A stretch of 64,000 nucleotides of DNA, from the NCBI GenBank assembly GCA_046051225.1, contig JBJOOR010000015.1:1-64000 (forward strand). Direction: 5' to 3'. Position 1 is the first letter of the stretch. Each line of letters begins with the position of its first letter. Both the position numbers and the translations under genes were made by a program. Shown here piece by piece: positions 18,296 to 26,503 of the stretch. The notes below the pieces were generated by a model. That model made no database searches. It had not been told where the DNA came from and saw only the letters and a list, made by a program, of their open reading frames with translations. Origin of the DNA: CAIODY01 sp046051225 (GTDB lineage Bacteria; Bacteroidota; Bacteroidia; Chitinophagales; CAIODY01).

Positions 18296-18364
18296 CTGAA
18301 CATAAATAAATCATTTTTTAGTTTTTTAATAAAGGCATCAATTGCTCTATTATTTTGCATTGCC

Positions 18365-19282
18365 TTGTATTGGCAAATTATTCATAAAGATAATTTGAAT
18401 CAAGCATGGAATGCTTTTATTACAGATGTAGAATCGGCTAATATTAAAATCATAATTTTAGTATTGTTATTGATGATGATTAATTGGAGTATAGAATCGT
18501 TAAAATGGCGATTGCTAATTAAAAAAATGCAACCTATTAGTTTTTTTGAAGCTATGCAAGGTGTATTAAGTGGTGTGGCCGTAGGCACATTTACACCCAA
18601 TAGGGTAGGAGAGTTTGGTGGAAGAATTTTGTTTTTAAAAGATCATCAAAAGGTTAGAGGCGTAGTAGTAACATTAATTGGAAGTTTTGGGCAAATAATG
18701 GTAACCTTAACTACAGGCTTAGCAGCATCGTACATCTTTATTTTAAAATATTTAGATATTCGAATAATAAAGCAGCATGAAGGCATTTTGCTAAAAGCTA
18801 CCTTGCTTACTTCTATCAGTTTATTAATCGGTTTGTTTTTGATAGTATATTTTAATTTGAATTTGGTAGATAAATTAATAGCCCGAATACCTTATTTACG
18901 AAGGCTTAGAAAGTATTTATCAATTGTAAGCACATTTGGATATATTGATTTATTGAAGCTGCTTTTATTATCGTATTTAAGATTTGCAGTATTTGCTTTT
19001 CAGTTTTATTTATTGATAAAAATATTTAATGTGCCAGCCGCATTTTTACCATCTATTATCATGATATGTATGATTTTTTTTACCCAAACTATTATACCCT
19101 CATTTACTATTACCGAGTTGGGCGTTAGAGTAAAAGTATCTACTTTTTTCTTTAGTTATTTAGTAGCTACATCTACCAGCTTTGGTGTTGAATATGCATC
19201 ATCTGTATTATGGATTATTAATCTTATTGTACCTGCAATTGTTGGCATGGTTTTTCTCTTAAGAAAGAAAATAAATACTTAA
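18365..19282 (+). CDS. LPG synthase TM/UPF0104-family membrane protein
   Basis: Polytopic protein of at least 305 residues resembling the lysylphosphatidylglycerol synthase transmembrane region (UPF0104). Signature segments are WSIESLKWRLLIKKM, GVAVGTFTPNRVGEFGGRIL and QTIIPSFTITELGVR. TTG at 18365 is the first conventional start, but the frame stays open to 18287 and its upstream codons (NKSFFSFLIKASIALLFC) encode the family's normal first helix. The real start is therefore probably a non-standard codon near 18296-18302 (CTG or ATA). No LPG-synthase catalytic domain is attached; function unknown. Six bases separate it from the DUF3108 gene. Confidence 0.8.
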   Translation: MYWQIIHKDNLNQAWNAFITDVESANIKIIILVLLLMMINWSIESLKWRLLIKKMQPISFFEAMQGVLSGVAVGTFTPNRVGEFGGRILFLKDHQKVRGVVVTLIGSFGQIMVTLTTGLAASYIFILKYLDIRIIKQHEGILLKATLLTSISLLIGLFLIVYFNLNLVDKLIARIPYLRRLRKYLSIVSTFGYIDLLKLLLLSYLRFAVFAFQFYLLIKIFNVPAAFLPSIIMICMIFFTQTIIPSFTITELGVRVKVSTFFFSYLVATSTSFGVEYASSVLWIINLIVPAIVGMVFLLRKKINT

Positions 19283-19287
19283 CTGAA

Positions 19288-20091
19288 ATGAAAACATCAA
19301 GCATTATTTTTATTTTGTTTATCTTTTTGGGCATTGGCAATCCCACATTCGCAACAAATGATACATTGCAGCTGCATAAATTGATAAATCGTGCATTTAA
19401 AGGTGGTGAACAATTAAAATATAAAGTGTATTACACTGCATCGCTTTTATATGTGCCTGCTGGTGAAGTGCAATTTGATGCCAATATTGAAAACTATAAC
19501 GAAAAAACATGTTGGCATTTTAAAGGTAGTGGTAGAACTTATAAAAGCTACGATTGGTTTTTTAAAGTAAAAGATTTGTATGAAAGCTATGTAGATACCC
19601 AAACTATGTTGCCTATTAAATTTTTACGTGATGTGCATGAAGGTGGTTATAAGCTATACCACAATGTAACTTTTATGCAAGAAAAACATTTAGCTATATC
19701 TACCAAAGGGGTGTATAAAGTGCCTAATGGTATACAAGATATTATGAGTGCTGTGTTTAGCATTAGAAATGTAGATTGTAACAATTTAGTAATGGGGCAA
19801 AAAATACCATTTAATATTTTTATTGATGATGAAATATGGCCTATTTATATTAAATATGCTGGTAAAGAAAAAATTAAAACTAAAGTGGGTACTGTTAATT
19901 GTTTGAAATTTATCCCTTTCTTAATTAAAGGAAACCTATTTAAAGGTGGCGAAGGCATGAAAATTTGGATTACTGATGATGCTAATAAAATTCCTGTAAG
20001 AATTGAATCTGAAGTATCGGTAGGATATGTAAGAGCCGATTTAACTGAAATGACAAACATCAGAAATATGTTTACTGCTAAAATTAAATAA
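19288..20091 (+). CDS. DUF3108 exported protein
   Basis: 267 residues with a Sec signal (MKTSSIIFILFIFLGIGNPT, cleavage near residue 22). The mature part matches DUF3108: GGEQLKYKVYYTASLLYVPAGE, YESYVDTQTMLPIKFLRDVHEG and KIWITDDANKIPVRIESEV. The family is predicted periplasmic, beta-rich and of unknown function. It lies in a short + strand group with the membrane protein upstream and the LolA-like gene downstream. That context suggests lipid or lipoprotein handling in the envelope, which is inference. Confidence 0.82.
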   Translation: MKTSSIIFILFIFLGIGNPTFATNDTLQLHKLINRAFKGGEQLKYKVYYTASLLYVPAGEVQFDANIENYNEKTCWHFKGSGRTYKSYDWFFKVKDLYESYVDTQTMLPIKFLRDVHEGGYKLYHNVTFMQEKHLAISTKGVYKVPNGIQDIMSAVFSIRNVDCNNLVMGQKIPFNIFIDDEIWPIYIKYAGKEKIKTKVGTVNCLKFIPFLIKGNLFKGGEGMKIWITDDANKIPVRIESEVSVGYVRADLTEMTNIRNMFTAKIK

Positions 20092-20123
20092 TTAACCATC
20101 CTTTATTTTAAAAAATATCAATT

Positions 20124-20131
20124 TACATTTG
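20124..20131 (+). promoter_or_regulatory. Bacteroidota -7 promoter box for lolA-like gene
   Basis: TACATTTG, an exact TAnnTTTG match, ends 19 bp before the start codon at 20151. This indicates that the LolA-like gene has its own short-leader promoter. Confidence 0.65.
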
Positions 20132-20150
20132 CACTTTATTTTTATAAATC

Positions 20151-20810
20151 ATGAAACAGATTATCACAGTATTTCTTACAGCATTATTAGTTTTGGGCAG
20201 CTTTTCGGTATTTAGCCAAGCTAAAGGAACGGCCACACAAGCCAAAACATTTTTAGATGGTGTAAGCAAAAAATACAAATCGTTTAAAACCATTAAAGCC
20301 AATTTTAAATTAGCTATTGATAATGTTGCCAATAAAATAAAAGAAGAAAAGAAAGGATTGTTGGTATTAAAAGCCAACAAATTTCATGTTGAAATGGATA
20401 ACCAAGAAATTAGCTGCGATGGTAAAACTGTGTGGACGTATGCCAAAGATGCCAACGAAGTACAAGTAAATAACTATGAAGCTAACCCTAATGGAATAAG
20501 CCCTGCTGATATATTTACGATGTACGAAAAAGGTTTTTTATATCAAATGGGTGATGTGGTAAAAGAGGCTGGCAAAGATGTACAAATGATTGAACTTACA
20601 CCAACCGACAAGACTAAAAACTATTTTAAAATTAAACTATTTATTGATAAAGCGGCTCAATCTATCGTTAGATCGAAAATTTTTGATAAAAATGGAAATA
20701 TTTATACTTATTCAGTTGTACAATTTTCGTCTAATCTAACTATCGAAGATGCCACATTTGTATTTGATGCTAAAAAGCACCCTGGCGTAGATGTAAACGA
20801 TATTAGATAA
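20151..20810 (+). CDS. lolA: LolA-like outer-membrane lipoprotein carrier
   Basis: 219 residues with a signal peptide (MKQIITVFLTALLVLGSFSV, cleaved after FSQA). The mature region shows the LolA fold pattern: KYKSFKTIKANFKLAIDN, GLLVLKANKFHVEMDNQEIS, CDGKTVWTYAKDANEVQVNN and a late VKLFIDKA-like strand. LolA chaperones lipoproteins across the periplasm. Bacteroidota encode several LolA-fold proteins, so the exact cargo is uncertain. Confidence 0.83.
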   Translation: MKQIITVFLTALLVLGSFSVFSQAKGTATQAKTFLDGVSKKYKSFKTIKANFKLAIDNVANKIKEEKKGLLVLKANKFHVEMDNQEISCDGKTVWTYAKDANEVQVNNYEANPNGISPADIFTMYEKGFLYQMGDVVKEAGKDVQMIELTPTDKTKNYFKIKLFIDKAAQSIVRSKIFDKNGNIYTYSVVQFSSNLTIEDATFVFDAKKHPGVDVNDIR

Positions 20811-21131
20811 TAAGCTTGGGGGAAACTATTATAAATTGGCAAGTAATTTAAAATCAATTTGTCATTTCTTTGAATCCATACACCGACTCTAGATCCTATT
20901 TACATAATCTAGTTTACACTCTCGAACATCATTCCAACCTTTGGATTGGAGCTGAACGATTTCCGAACAGCATTCCAATGAATACATCTAAATAAAATGA
21001 ACTATATTAGGTTTAAAGTAAATTTAAACAACAAAGCCGATGCAAACTGCATCGGCTTTGTTGTAGTGTTTATCATAAATTTGGTAAAATTTACGATTTG
21101 TGGTTGTTAAATATTGTTCTGTATAATTTTA
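20811..21131. other. convergent intergenic region
   Basis: 321 bp between lolA (+) and the FG-GAP gene (-). It holds short CATTCCAA/TTGGA-type repeats at about 20930-20980 and the hairpin at 21028-21064. No ORF or RNA gene is apparent. Confidence 0.6.
21028..21064. terminator. 17-bp hairpin, bidirectional terminator
   Basis: Perfect 17-bp arms (21028-21044 and 21048-21064) enclose a 3-nt loop. The outer stem is ACAACAAAGCC and its complement, so each transcript reads a T-rich descending arm. It lies between convergent genes. Confidence 0.75.
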
Positions 21132-24128
21132 TTATGGATGTACTACTTGCAATTTATTAGCAAATACTTTTTTAGTATCGGTAGCTACTATTACTTGATA
21201 CAAACCTGTTTCTAAACTATTAGTAGGCAATTGATAATGATTGGTAGCAAGATTATCCCAATTTAACTGGTTTATTAATTTGCCCGATATATTATATACT
21301 AATATTTCGGCTTTGGTTGCATTATCAAAAGTGCCTTCGGGCAATACCAAATTGGTATAATCTGATGTAGGATTAGGAAACATAAATACTTCGTGTTTTT
21401 CTTCATTAGCTTGATAGCTATAAATAGTATTTTTTACTTTGTTGGTAGCAATGGCATCGTTGTAATCAAATGTAATGATAGATTGATTAACGATAGCCGA
21501 ACCGCCCTGAATATTGCTAATTGGCTTGGCATAAAAGCTAAAGTATCCATTGCTTGATGCCTCATCTATTGATGCATAAGGCAAATTAATATTATCAAAA
21601 TGAATTTGTAAAATTCTATCATCGCCTATATTATATGTGCATTTATGGCTGCTCGATTTGAATTGAAAGGTAGATAAATCAATATTTTCGGGCAATGTAT
21701 CTGTAATATCTACAAACGATGCTGAATCATTACCAAAGTTTTGAAACATAATTTTATACGTTAAAGTATCAGTAGCTTTTATCAAGCCTTCGGTGCCTTC
21801 GCCTTCGGGTGATACTACCATCATGTTAGGGTCGTAGCTGCCCACAATAAAGTTTTTATCAGTAAATATATTATTGTTTTTATTGCATTCGGTTTCGTAT
21901 ACTACTTCGGCTTTAGTAACCACCGAATCTTTTAATGTAGCCAATCTATTTACCGAATCAATAATACTGATTTCAAAATTGCCACCAATATTAATTCCAG
22001 CAGCCATATTCCATACATAGGTTTTTTTATTGCCTGTAATATAAGTTGATGCAAAAGCAGGCGTTGTGCTTTTAATCGAAATTTGATTAGTAGGAATAGT
22101 AAATTTAACTACATAATTGCTCGAATTGGCACCACCATTATTGTATATTTTTAATTTATAAATATTTTTAAATCCACGTTTTAAAGCTGTAGTGCCGCCT
22201 TCGATAGCCAAATCGGGTTTATTGCAATTAGCTCGTAAAGCAAAATTAACATCGGCTACTGTAGCGCTTAAATTATTTACATTAAACGAAACTGAATTTA
22301 CACAGCTGCTAACCCAAGTAGCATTATTATTAAACGAAATAGTTTTTTTACCTTTTGATACATATACATTATATACACCAGCATCATTAGTTACCACTTT
22401 AATATTGCCTGGGTTAAGGGTAATAGTTTGGTTTGGGATAGCCACTTCGTTAGCATCTTGCTTACAGTTGTTATTAGCATCATAGTAGACTTTGCCTTTA
22501 AGCAATACACCTTTATCTTCGGTAATTACCAAAAATTTATCTACCATTTGATTAATTAACGATTGCACATAACCACTAGGCCAAATAATTTGAATACTAT
22601 CAATTCGGGAAGCATTTTTTAAACCAAAATGTTGAGCTAATGAGCTTTGTCCGCCTAATCCCGATTGACAATTTACTTCTCTAACTTGCCATTTGCCATT
22701 CGATTTTACTCGTACTTTAGCACCAATAGCAGATTTATTAGATACAGTACCTACTAATCTAATATTTACCCATCTGTTGTTATTCGTAGCATTGTTATGA
22801 AATAAATAATCACGTTGGTTACCATGAGTGGTTACAAATAAATCTAAAAATCCATCTTTATCATAATCGCTCCACGAATGCCCAAATGATTTACCCACTA
22901 AGGTTACTATTTTTTCTGTTTTGTTGGCAGTAAATGTTTCGTTGCCATTATTAATATATAAGAAATTTTTACCAGCATCAGCCGTTACATAAATATCTAA
23001 ATCACCATCGTTATCAATATCGGCAAAGCTGCAACCATGCGATGCACTAGCATCGGTAGCAATAGCACCTGTAGTTATTTTTTGAAAATTGCCATTGCCC
23101 AAGTTTTTGTATAAATAATTGCTAATGCCTGTGGTATTGCATACAAACAAATCTAATTTGCCATCATTATTATAATCGCCCCAGCAGCTAGCTACTGAAT
23201 AGCCGCCATCTGTTACCACTATGCCTGTAGTTATTTTTGTAAAATGATTGTTGCCATCATTATGGTATAAAGCATTTTTGCGCAATGGATTATTGCTAGG
23301 TATAAATAAATCTTGATAGCCATCATTATCATAATCGGCCCATGTAGCGCCTACAGCATCGCTTTTATCTAATGTAATATCGCCAGCGCCCACTTTCGAA
23401 AAGTTGCCATTGCCATCGTTGTGATACATTTCATTAAATTTTGTATCAAAATAATTGCAAAGAAATAAATCTAATTTACCATCTCTATCAAAATCTACCC
23501 ATGATGCATTATGATAGTACGATATAGCATTAGTAGTAGCAAAGGGTTTGCTTTTATCACGAGTAAAAATTTTGTTTACATTTTTATAATAGAAGTTTGA
23601 AGTTTTGGTATCGTTTACTACCAATGCATCAATAAAGCCATCATTATCTACATCGGCAAATGTAGCCGAAGTGCTAATACCTTTATCTTTTACAATACTG
23701 CCCGAAAGCACTTGTGTAAATGTTCCGTTCTTATTATTATGGTATAAATAATTGGGCTTGCTAGCATTTCTTTCAGGAATAAATAAATCATCATAGCCAT
23801 CATTATCATAATCTACCCAATTGCTAGTCCAGCTATCGGTAAGTTTAGTATCAAATGGCGTATTTTTAACTAATGTAAAAATGAATTTCGATGATGTGCT
23901 ACATGTATTGCCATGGCACGAATTATCATTATTATTATCATCATCGTTATTATCGTCATCATTTTTATTAGATGATTCATTGCCCGATTTGGCTTTAGAT
24001 GATGAAGTGGTGGAATCGGAAGCAAACACGAAAGTGGCTTCTACAGGTGTTGAATACGCTGCCAATGAAAGGGCAGCCGTTAGTACGATTGTGCAGGCAA
24101 AAAATAGCCTGATAAATGCAGTTTGCAT
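21132..24128 (-). CDS. FG-GAP/VCBS repeat surface protein with ASPIC-UnbV domain and T9SS sorting domain
   Basis: 998 residues. After a signal region and an acidic low-complexity stretch of Asp/Asn (about 50-72) come at least seven FG-GAP-like repeats (WVDYDNDGYDDLFI, FADVDNDGFIDALV, CWGDYNNDGKLDLFVC) with Ca-binding DxDxDG loops. An ASPIC/UnbV module follows (FGLKNASRIDSIQIIWPSGY), then a CNA-B/SdrD-like beta module (YYDANNNCKQDANEVAIPNQ), a DUF11-like region and a type A T9SS sorting domain (FPNPTSDYTNLVLPEG ... GLYQVIVATDTKKVF). It is probably exported by type IX secretion and attached to the surface, perhaps for adhesion. The ligand is unknown. Confidence 0.9.
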   Translation of the reverse strand: MQTAFIRLFFACTIVLTAALSLAAYSTPVEATFVFASDSTTSSSKAKSGNESSNKNDDDNNDDDNNNDNSCHGNTCSTSSKFIFTLVKNTPFDTKLTDSWTSNWVDYDNDGYDDLFIPERNASKPNYLYHNNKNGTFTQVLSGSIVKDKGISTSATFADVDNDGFIDALVVNDTKTSNFYYKNVNKIFTRDKSKPFATTNAISYYHNASWVDFDRDGKLDLFLCNYFDTKFNEMYHNDGNGNFSKVGAGDITLDKSDAVGATWADYDNDGYQDLFIPSNNPLRKNALYHNDGNNHFTKITTGIVVTDGGYSVASCWGDYNNDGKLDLFVCNTTGISNYLYKNLGNGNFQKITTGAIATDASASHGCSFADIDNDGDLDIYVTADAGKNFLYINNGNETFTANKTEKIVTLVGKSFGHSWSDYDKDGFLDLFVTTHGNQRDYLFHNNATNNNRWVNIRLVGTVSNKSAIGAKVRVKSNGKWQVREVNCQSGLGGQSSLAQHFGLKNASRIDSIQIIWPSGYVQSLINQMVDKFLVITEDKGVLLKGKVYYDANNNCKQDANEVAIPNQTITLNPGNIKVVTNDAGVYNVYVSKGKKTISFNNNATWVSSCVNSVSFNVNNLSATVADVNFALRANCNKPDLAIEGGTTALKRGFKNIYKLKIYNNGGANSSNYVVKFTIPTNQISIKSTTPAFASTYITGNKKTYVWNMAAGINIGGNFEISIIDSVNRLATLKDSVVTKAEVVYETECNKNNNIFTDKNFIVGSYDPNMMVVSPEGEGTEGLIKATDTLTYKIMFQNFGNDSASFVDITDTLPENIDLSTFQFKSSSHKCTYNIGDDRILQIHFDNINLPYASIDEASSNGYFSFYAKPISNIQGGSAIVNQSIITFDYNDAIATNKVKNTIYSYQANEEKHEVFMFPNPTSDYTNLVLPEGTFDNATKAEILVYNISGKLINQLNWDNLATNHYQLPTNSLETGLYQVIVATDTKKVFANKLQVVHP

Positions 24129-24317
24129 CTTCTATTAGTGGTTTACTGAAAATAAGTGGTTTAATTAACTACTCCTCATGAGATTTTTTTGCTTTCGCAA
24201 TCCTTTCCCGAGGACGATACAAAAGTCCGAAAAATTTGATGCCCATTTCTGCCGTATATCTTGTATTTATGTAAGTATTTATGCGTAGATAGAGCTTTCT
24301 TTTTAATAGAAATGCTG

Positions 24318-25346
24318 CTAGTTGAGTGTGTTAACCCATTTCATAGTATCAATATCATCTGCATAATCTGATAAAGTAGGAATTTGAGATTGACCAAATG
24401 GAATATTGTTTTTACCAACAATGCATTGTATATCAGCCATATTCAAGCCTTTTAAGGCATCGGCAATAGTATCTACCACTTCAAAATATAAAACCGAAAG
24501 TGGTGAATGAATGCTTTTATCTTCGGTTACAATAATGCAATCATTAACCAAGCAAACAGTTTTATTCATCAATAAAATGGTTAATTGATAATCATAGTTG
24601 TTTCGATATTTTACATGGTCGGCTAAATGATTATAATGTTCAAAAATTCTTAAAAGCCTTTGTAAATCGAAGCTTTTAGTGATGTAAATTTTACCTACAT
24701 TTCTACATCCTAAACCAAAATAAGTAAATACATCTTTGCCTAAATTCATAATATCATCATCCGTTTCCGAGCCATCCAGCAATGCAATTGATGTTCTGTT
24801 TTTACGAATAATGTTGGGATATTTTCCAAAATAATGTTCAAAATATCGGGCAGAATTATTCGAGCCTGTGGCAATGTATGCATCAGCGCCTTTTAGCATT
24901 TCTGAAATAATAATTCTGTTTTTAAATTCGGGTTCAATAGCAAATAAAATATTTAATAAATAGGGTAGTAGTAGGTTATCTTTTGATGACAACTTAATCA
25001 TTACCGTATGATTAGAAACTAACACACAAAGCAAATCGTGAAAGCCTACCAATGGCAAGTTGCCAGCCATTGTTATACCAATAGTTTTTGGTTTTTTGTT
25101 ATTAGTTTCTTGTTTGTTGAAATACAATTTTACCCATTCTTCTAATTTCTTTTTATCTAAAAATTCGTTACAGATATTGTTTAACGCCAGCAATATATTT
25201 TGTTCGGTAAACCAATTATTATGATAATATGCTTTAAGCATTATCTGTTTTAAATCCGAATCAACATTTAATTTGCTATTGGCTATTTGTAATTTAATTT
25301 CTTCACTCCACAATACTAATGTTGAAATTTTATGTTCAATTGTCAT
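24318..25346 (-). CDS. acyl-CoA reductase (LuxC family)
   Basis: 342 residues. Family features are TIGITMAGNLPLVGFHDLL (nucleotide-binding start), VSNHTVMIKLSSKDN, ALLDGSETDDDIMNLGKD and the catalytic-cysteine segment YFGLGCRNVGKIYI with Cys214. LuxC-type enzymes reduce activated fatty acids to aldehydes with NADPH. In Bacteroidota the gene commonly lies divergent from a 2[4Fe-4S] ferredoxin, as here (110 bp apart). No luciferase or LuxE/LuxD partners are present, so the physiological product is unclear. Confidence 0.88.
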   Translation of the reverse strand: MTIEHKISTLVLWSEEIKLQIANSKLNVDSDLKQIMLKAYYHNNWFTEQNILLALNNICNEFLDKKKLEEWVKLYFNKQETNNKKPKTIGITMAGNLPLVGFHDLLCVLVSNHTVMIKLSSKDNLLLPYLLNILFAIEPEFKNRIIISEMLKGADAYIATGSNNSARYFEHYFGKYPNIIRKNRTSIALLDGSETDDDIMNLGKDVFTYFGLGCRNVGKIYITKSFDLQRLLRIFEHYNHLADHVKYRNNYDYQLTILLMNKTVCLVNDCIIVTEDKSIHSPLSVLYFEVVDTIADALKGLNMADIQCIVGKNNIPFGQSQIPTLSDYADDIDTMKWVNTLN

Positions 25347-25393
25347 CTTTTAATTTTGAATGAAATAATTTTAGTTTATTTTCGCAATCGTTA

Positions 25394-25401
25394 TACATTT
25401 G
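25394..25401 (+). promoter_or_regulatory. Bacteroidota -7 promoter box for ferredoxin
   Basis: TACATTTG, an exact consensus match, lies 55 bp upstream of the ferredoxin start in the divergent region. Confidence 0.6.
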
Positions 25402-25456
25402 CAAAACAAAAGCAAATTTTGAATAACTAATAACTTATAACTAAAAACTAAATAAC

Positions 25457-25804
25457 ATGGCTATTAAAATTACTGACGACTGTATCAATTGTGGAGCTTG
25501 CGAACCTGAATGTCCTAACAACGCAATCTACGAAGGTGGTGTTGAATGGGCAATTGCTGATGGAACTACGATAAAAGGAAGTTTCAATTTACGTGATGGT
25601 TCATCGGTTGAAGCAAATGCTAAAAATGCTCCAGTTTCCGATGATCATTATTACATCACTGCCGAAAAATGTACCGAATGTCAAGGCTTTCATGATGAAC
25701 CACAGTGTGCTGCGGTTTGCCCTGTTGATTGCTGTGTGCCTGATGAAATGGTAGTTGAAACACCAGACCAATTGTTAGACAAAAAGAACAGAATGCACAT
25801 TTAA
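25457..25804 (+). CDS. 2[4Fe-4S] ferredoxin
   Basis: 115 residues with two cluster motifs: CINCGACEPECPNNAI near the N-terminus and CTECQGFHDEPQCAAVCPVD further on, the second with a lengthened loop as in the Alvin/YfhL-like type. An acidic, Asp/Glu-rich middle separates them. It is a small cytoplasmic electron carrier. The divergent acyl-CoA reductase is a frequent neighbour in this phylum; a direct functional link is inference. A hairpin terminator follows. Confidence 0.95.
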   Translation: MAIKITDDCINCGACEPECPNNAIYEGGVEWAIADGTTIKGSFNLRDGSSVEANAKNAPVSDDHYYITAEKCTECQGFHDEPQCAAVCPVDCCVPDEMVVETPDQLLDKKNRMHI

Positions 25805-25826
25805 TTGTGTGATATTTTTTCGACCT

Positions 25827-25875
25827 AAACGTCATGTAGAACAAAGCATTTTGCAGTTTTACATGACGTTTTTAT
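25827..25875 (+). terminator. intrinsic terminator after ferredoxin
   Basis: Perfect 12-bp arms AAACGTCATGTA (25827-25838) and TACATGACGTTT (25860-25871) with a 21-nt loop, followed by a T-rich tract. Confidence 0.75.
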
Positions 25876-25897
25876 TTTTAATCATTACTATTTGAAC

Positions 25898-26503
25898 ATG
25901 GAATTATTAGTCACTTCTATTGAACAATTTAAACTTGCCAAGATGTCGGCAATTTTAACCGAACATGGCATTGAATCTGATTTTTCTAGTGATACACTTA
26001 CAATTGGAGACTCATTTACATCAAAACCTATTTATCAATATCATCTTTATGTTGATGCTAAAAATTTAGAACAAGCGAATTATTTACTAATCAAAAGTAA
26101 AATATTTGAAGAAGAATTAAATGAACAATTTGAAGATGTTGATTTTGAAGATGACGAAATAGATGAAACACAAACCAATACAGATGGCTATTCAAAAGGG
26201 AGGAACATAGGCACTTTGGATGATTTTGATTTACCCACTTCTGAAAATATAAATGGTGGATATGAAAAAGGGAAAAGTTATCTAATCGTTGTTGGTTATA
26301 TATCTTCAATTTTGGGCGGCATTTTCGGAATCATGTTAGGGTCAAGTTATTATTATTTAAAATCAACAAATAAAGATGGGAACAGTAAATATATCTACGA
26401 TATTAATACTCGAAAACATGGACTATTCATGATTTTAATTGGAAGTTTTGTAATCCTTTGTTCAATTATTTATTTTTTATTTAAACTTATTTCAAACATA
26501 TAA
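25898..26503 (+). CDS. DUF2007-like signalling-domain membrane protein
   Basis: 201 residues from ATG 25898 (a TTG two codons earlier is possible). The N-terminal ~75 residues (LLVTSIEQFKLAKMSAILTE, LYVDAKNLEQANYLL) resemble DUF2007 'putative signal transducing' domains. An acidic linker follows, then two predicted membrane helices (about 129-150 and 176-198). Function unknown. It abuts the Ddl fusion start at 26504 with no gap, so the two are probably one operon. Confidence 0.68.
   Translation: MELLVTSIEQFKLAKMSAILTEHGIESDFSSDTLTIGDSFTSKPIYQYHLYVDAKNLEQANYLLIKSKIFEEELNEQFEDVDFEDDEIDETQTNTDGYSKGRNIGTLDDFDLPTSENINGGYEKGKSYLIVVGYISSILGGIFGIMLGSSYYYLKSTNKDGNSKYIYDINTRKHGLFMILIGSFVILCSIIYFLFKLISNI

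Noticed and set aside
18033..18360. tRNA or other RNA gene upstream of rplK
   Set aside because: tRNA-Trp is often found near secE-nusG-rplK, but no cloverleaf or conserved GTTCRANNC element is visible here.
24318..25804. A lux-type bioluminescence locus
   Set aside because: Only a LuxC-family reductase and a ferredoxin are present; luciferase and LuxD/LuxE are absent, and this pair is common in non-luminous Bacteroidota.
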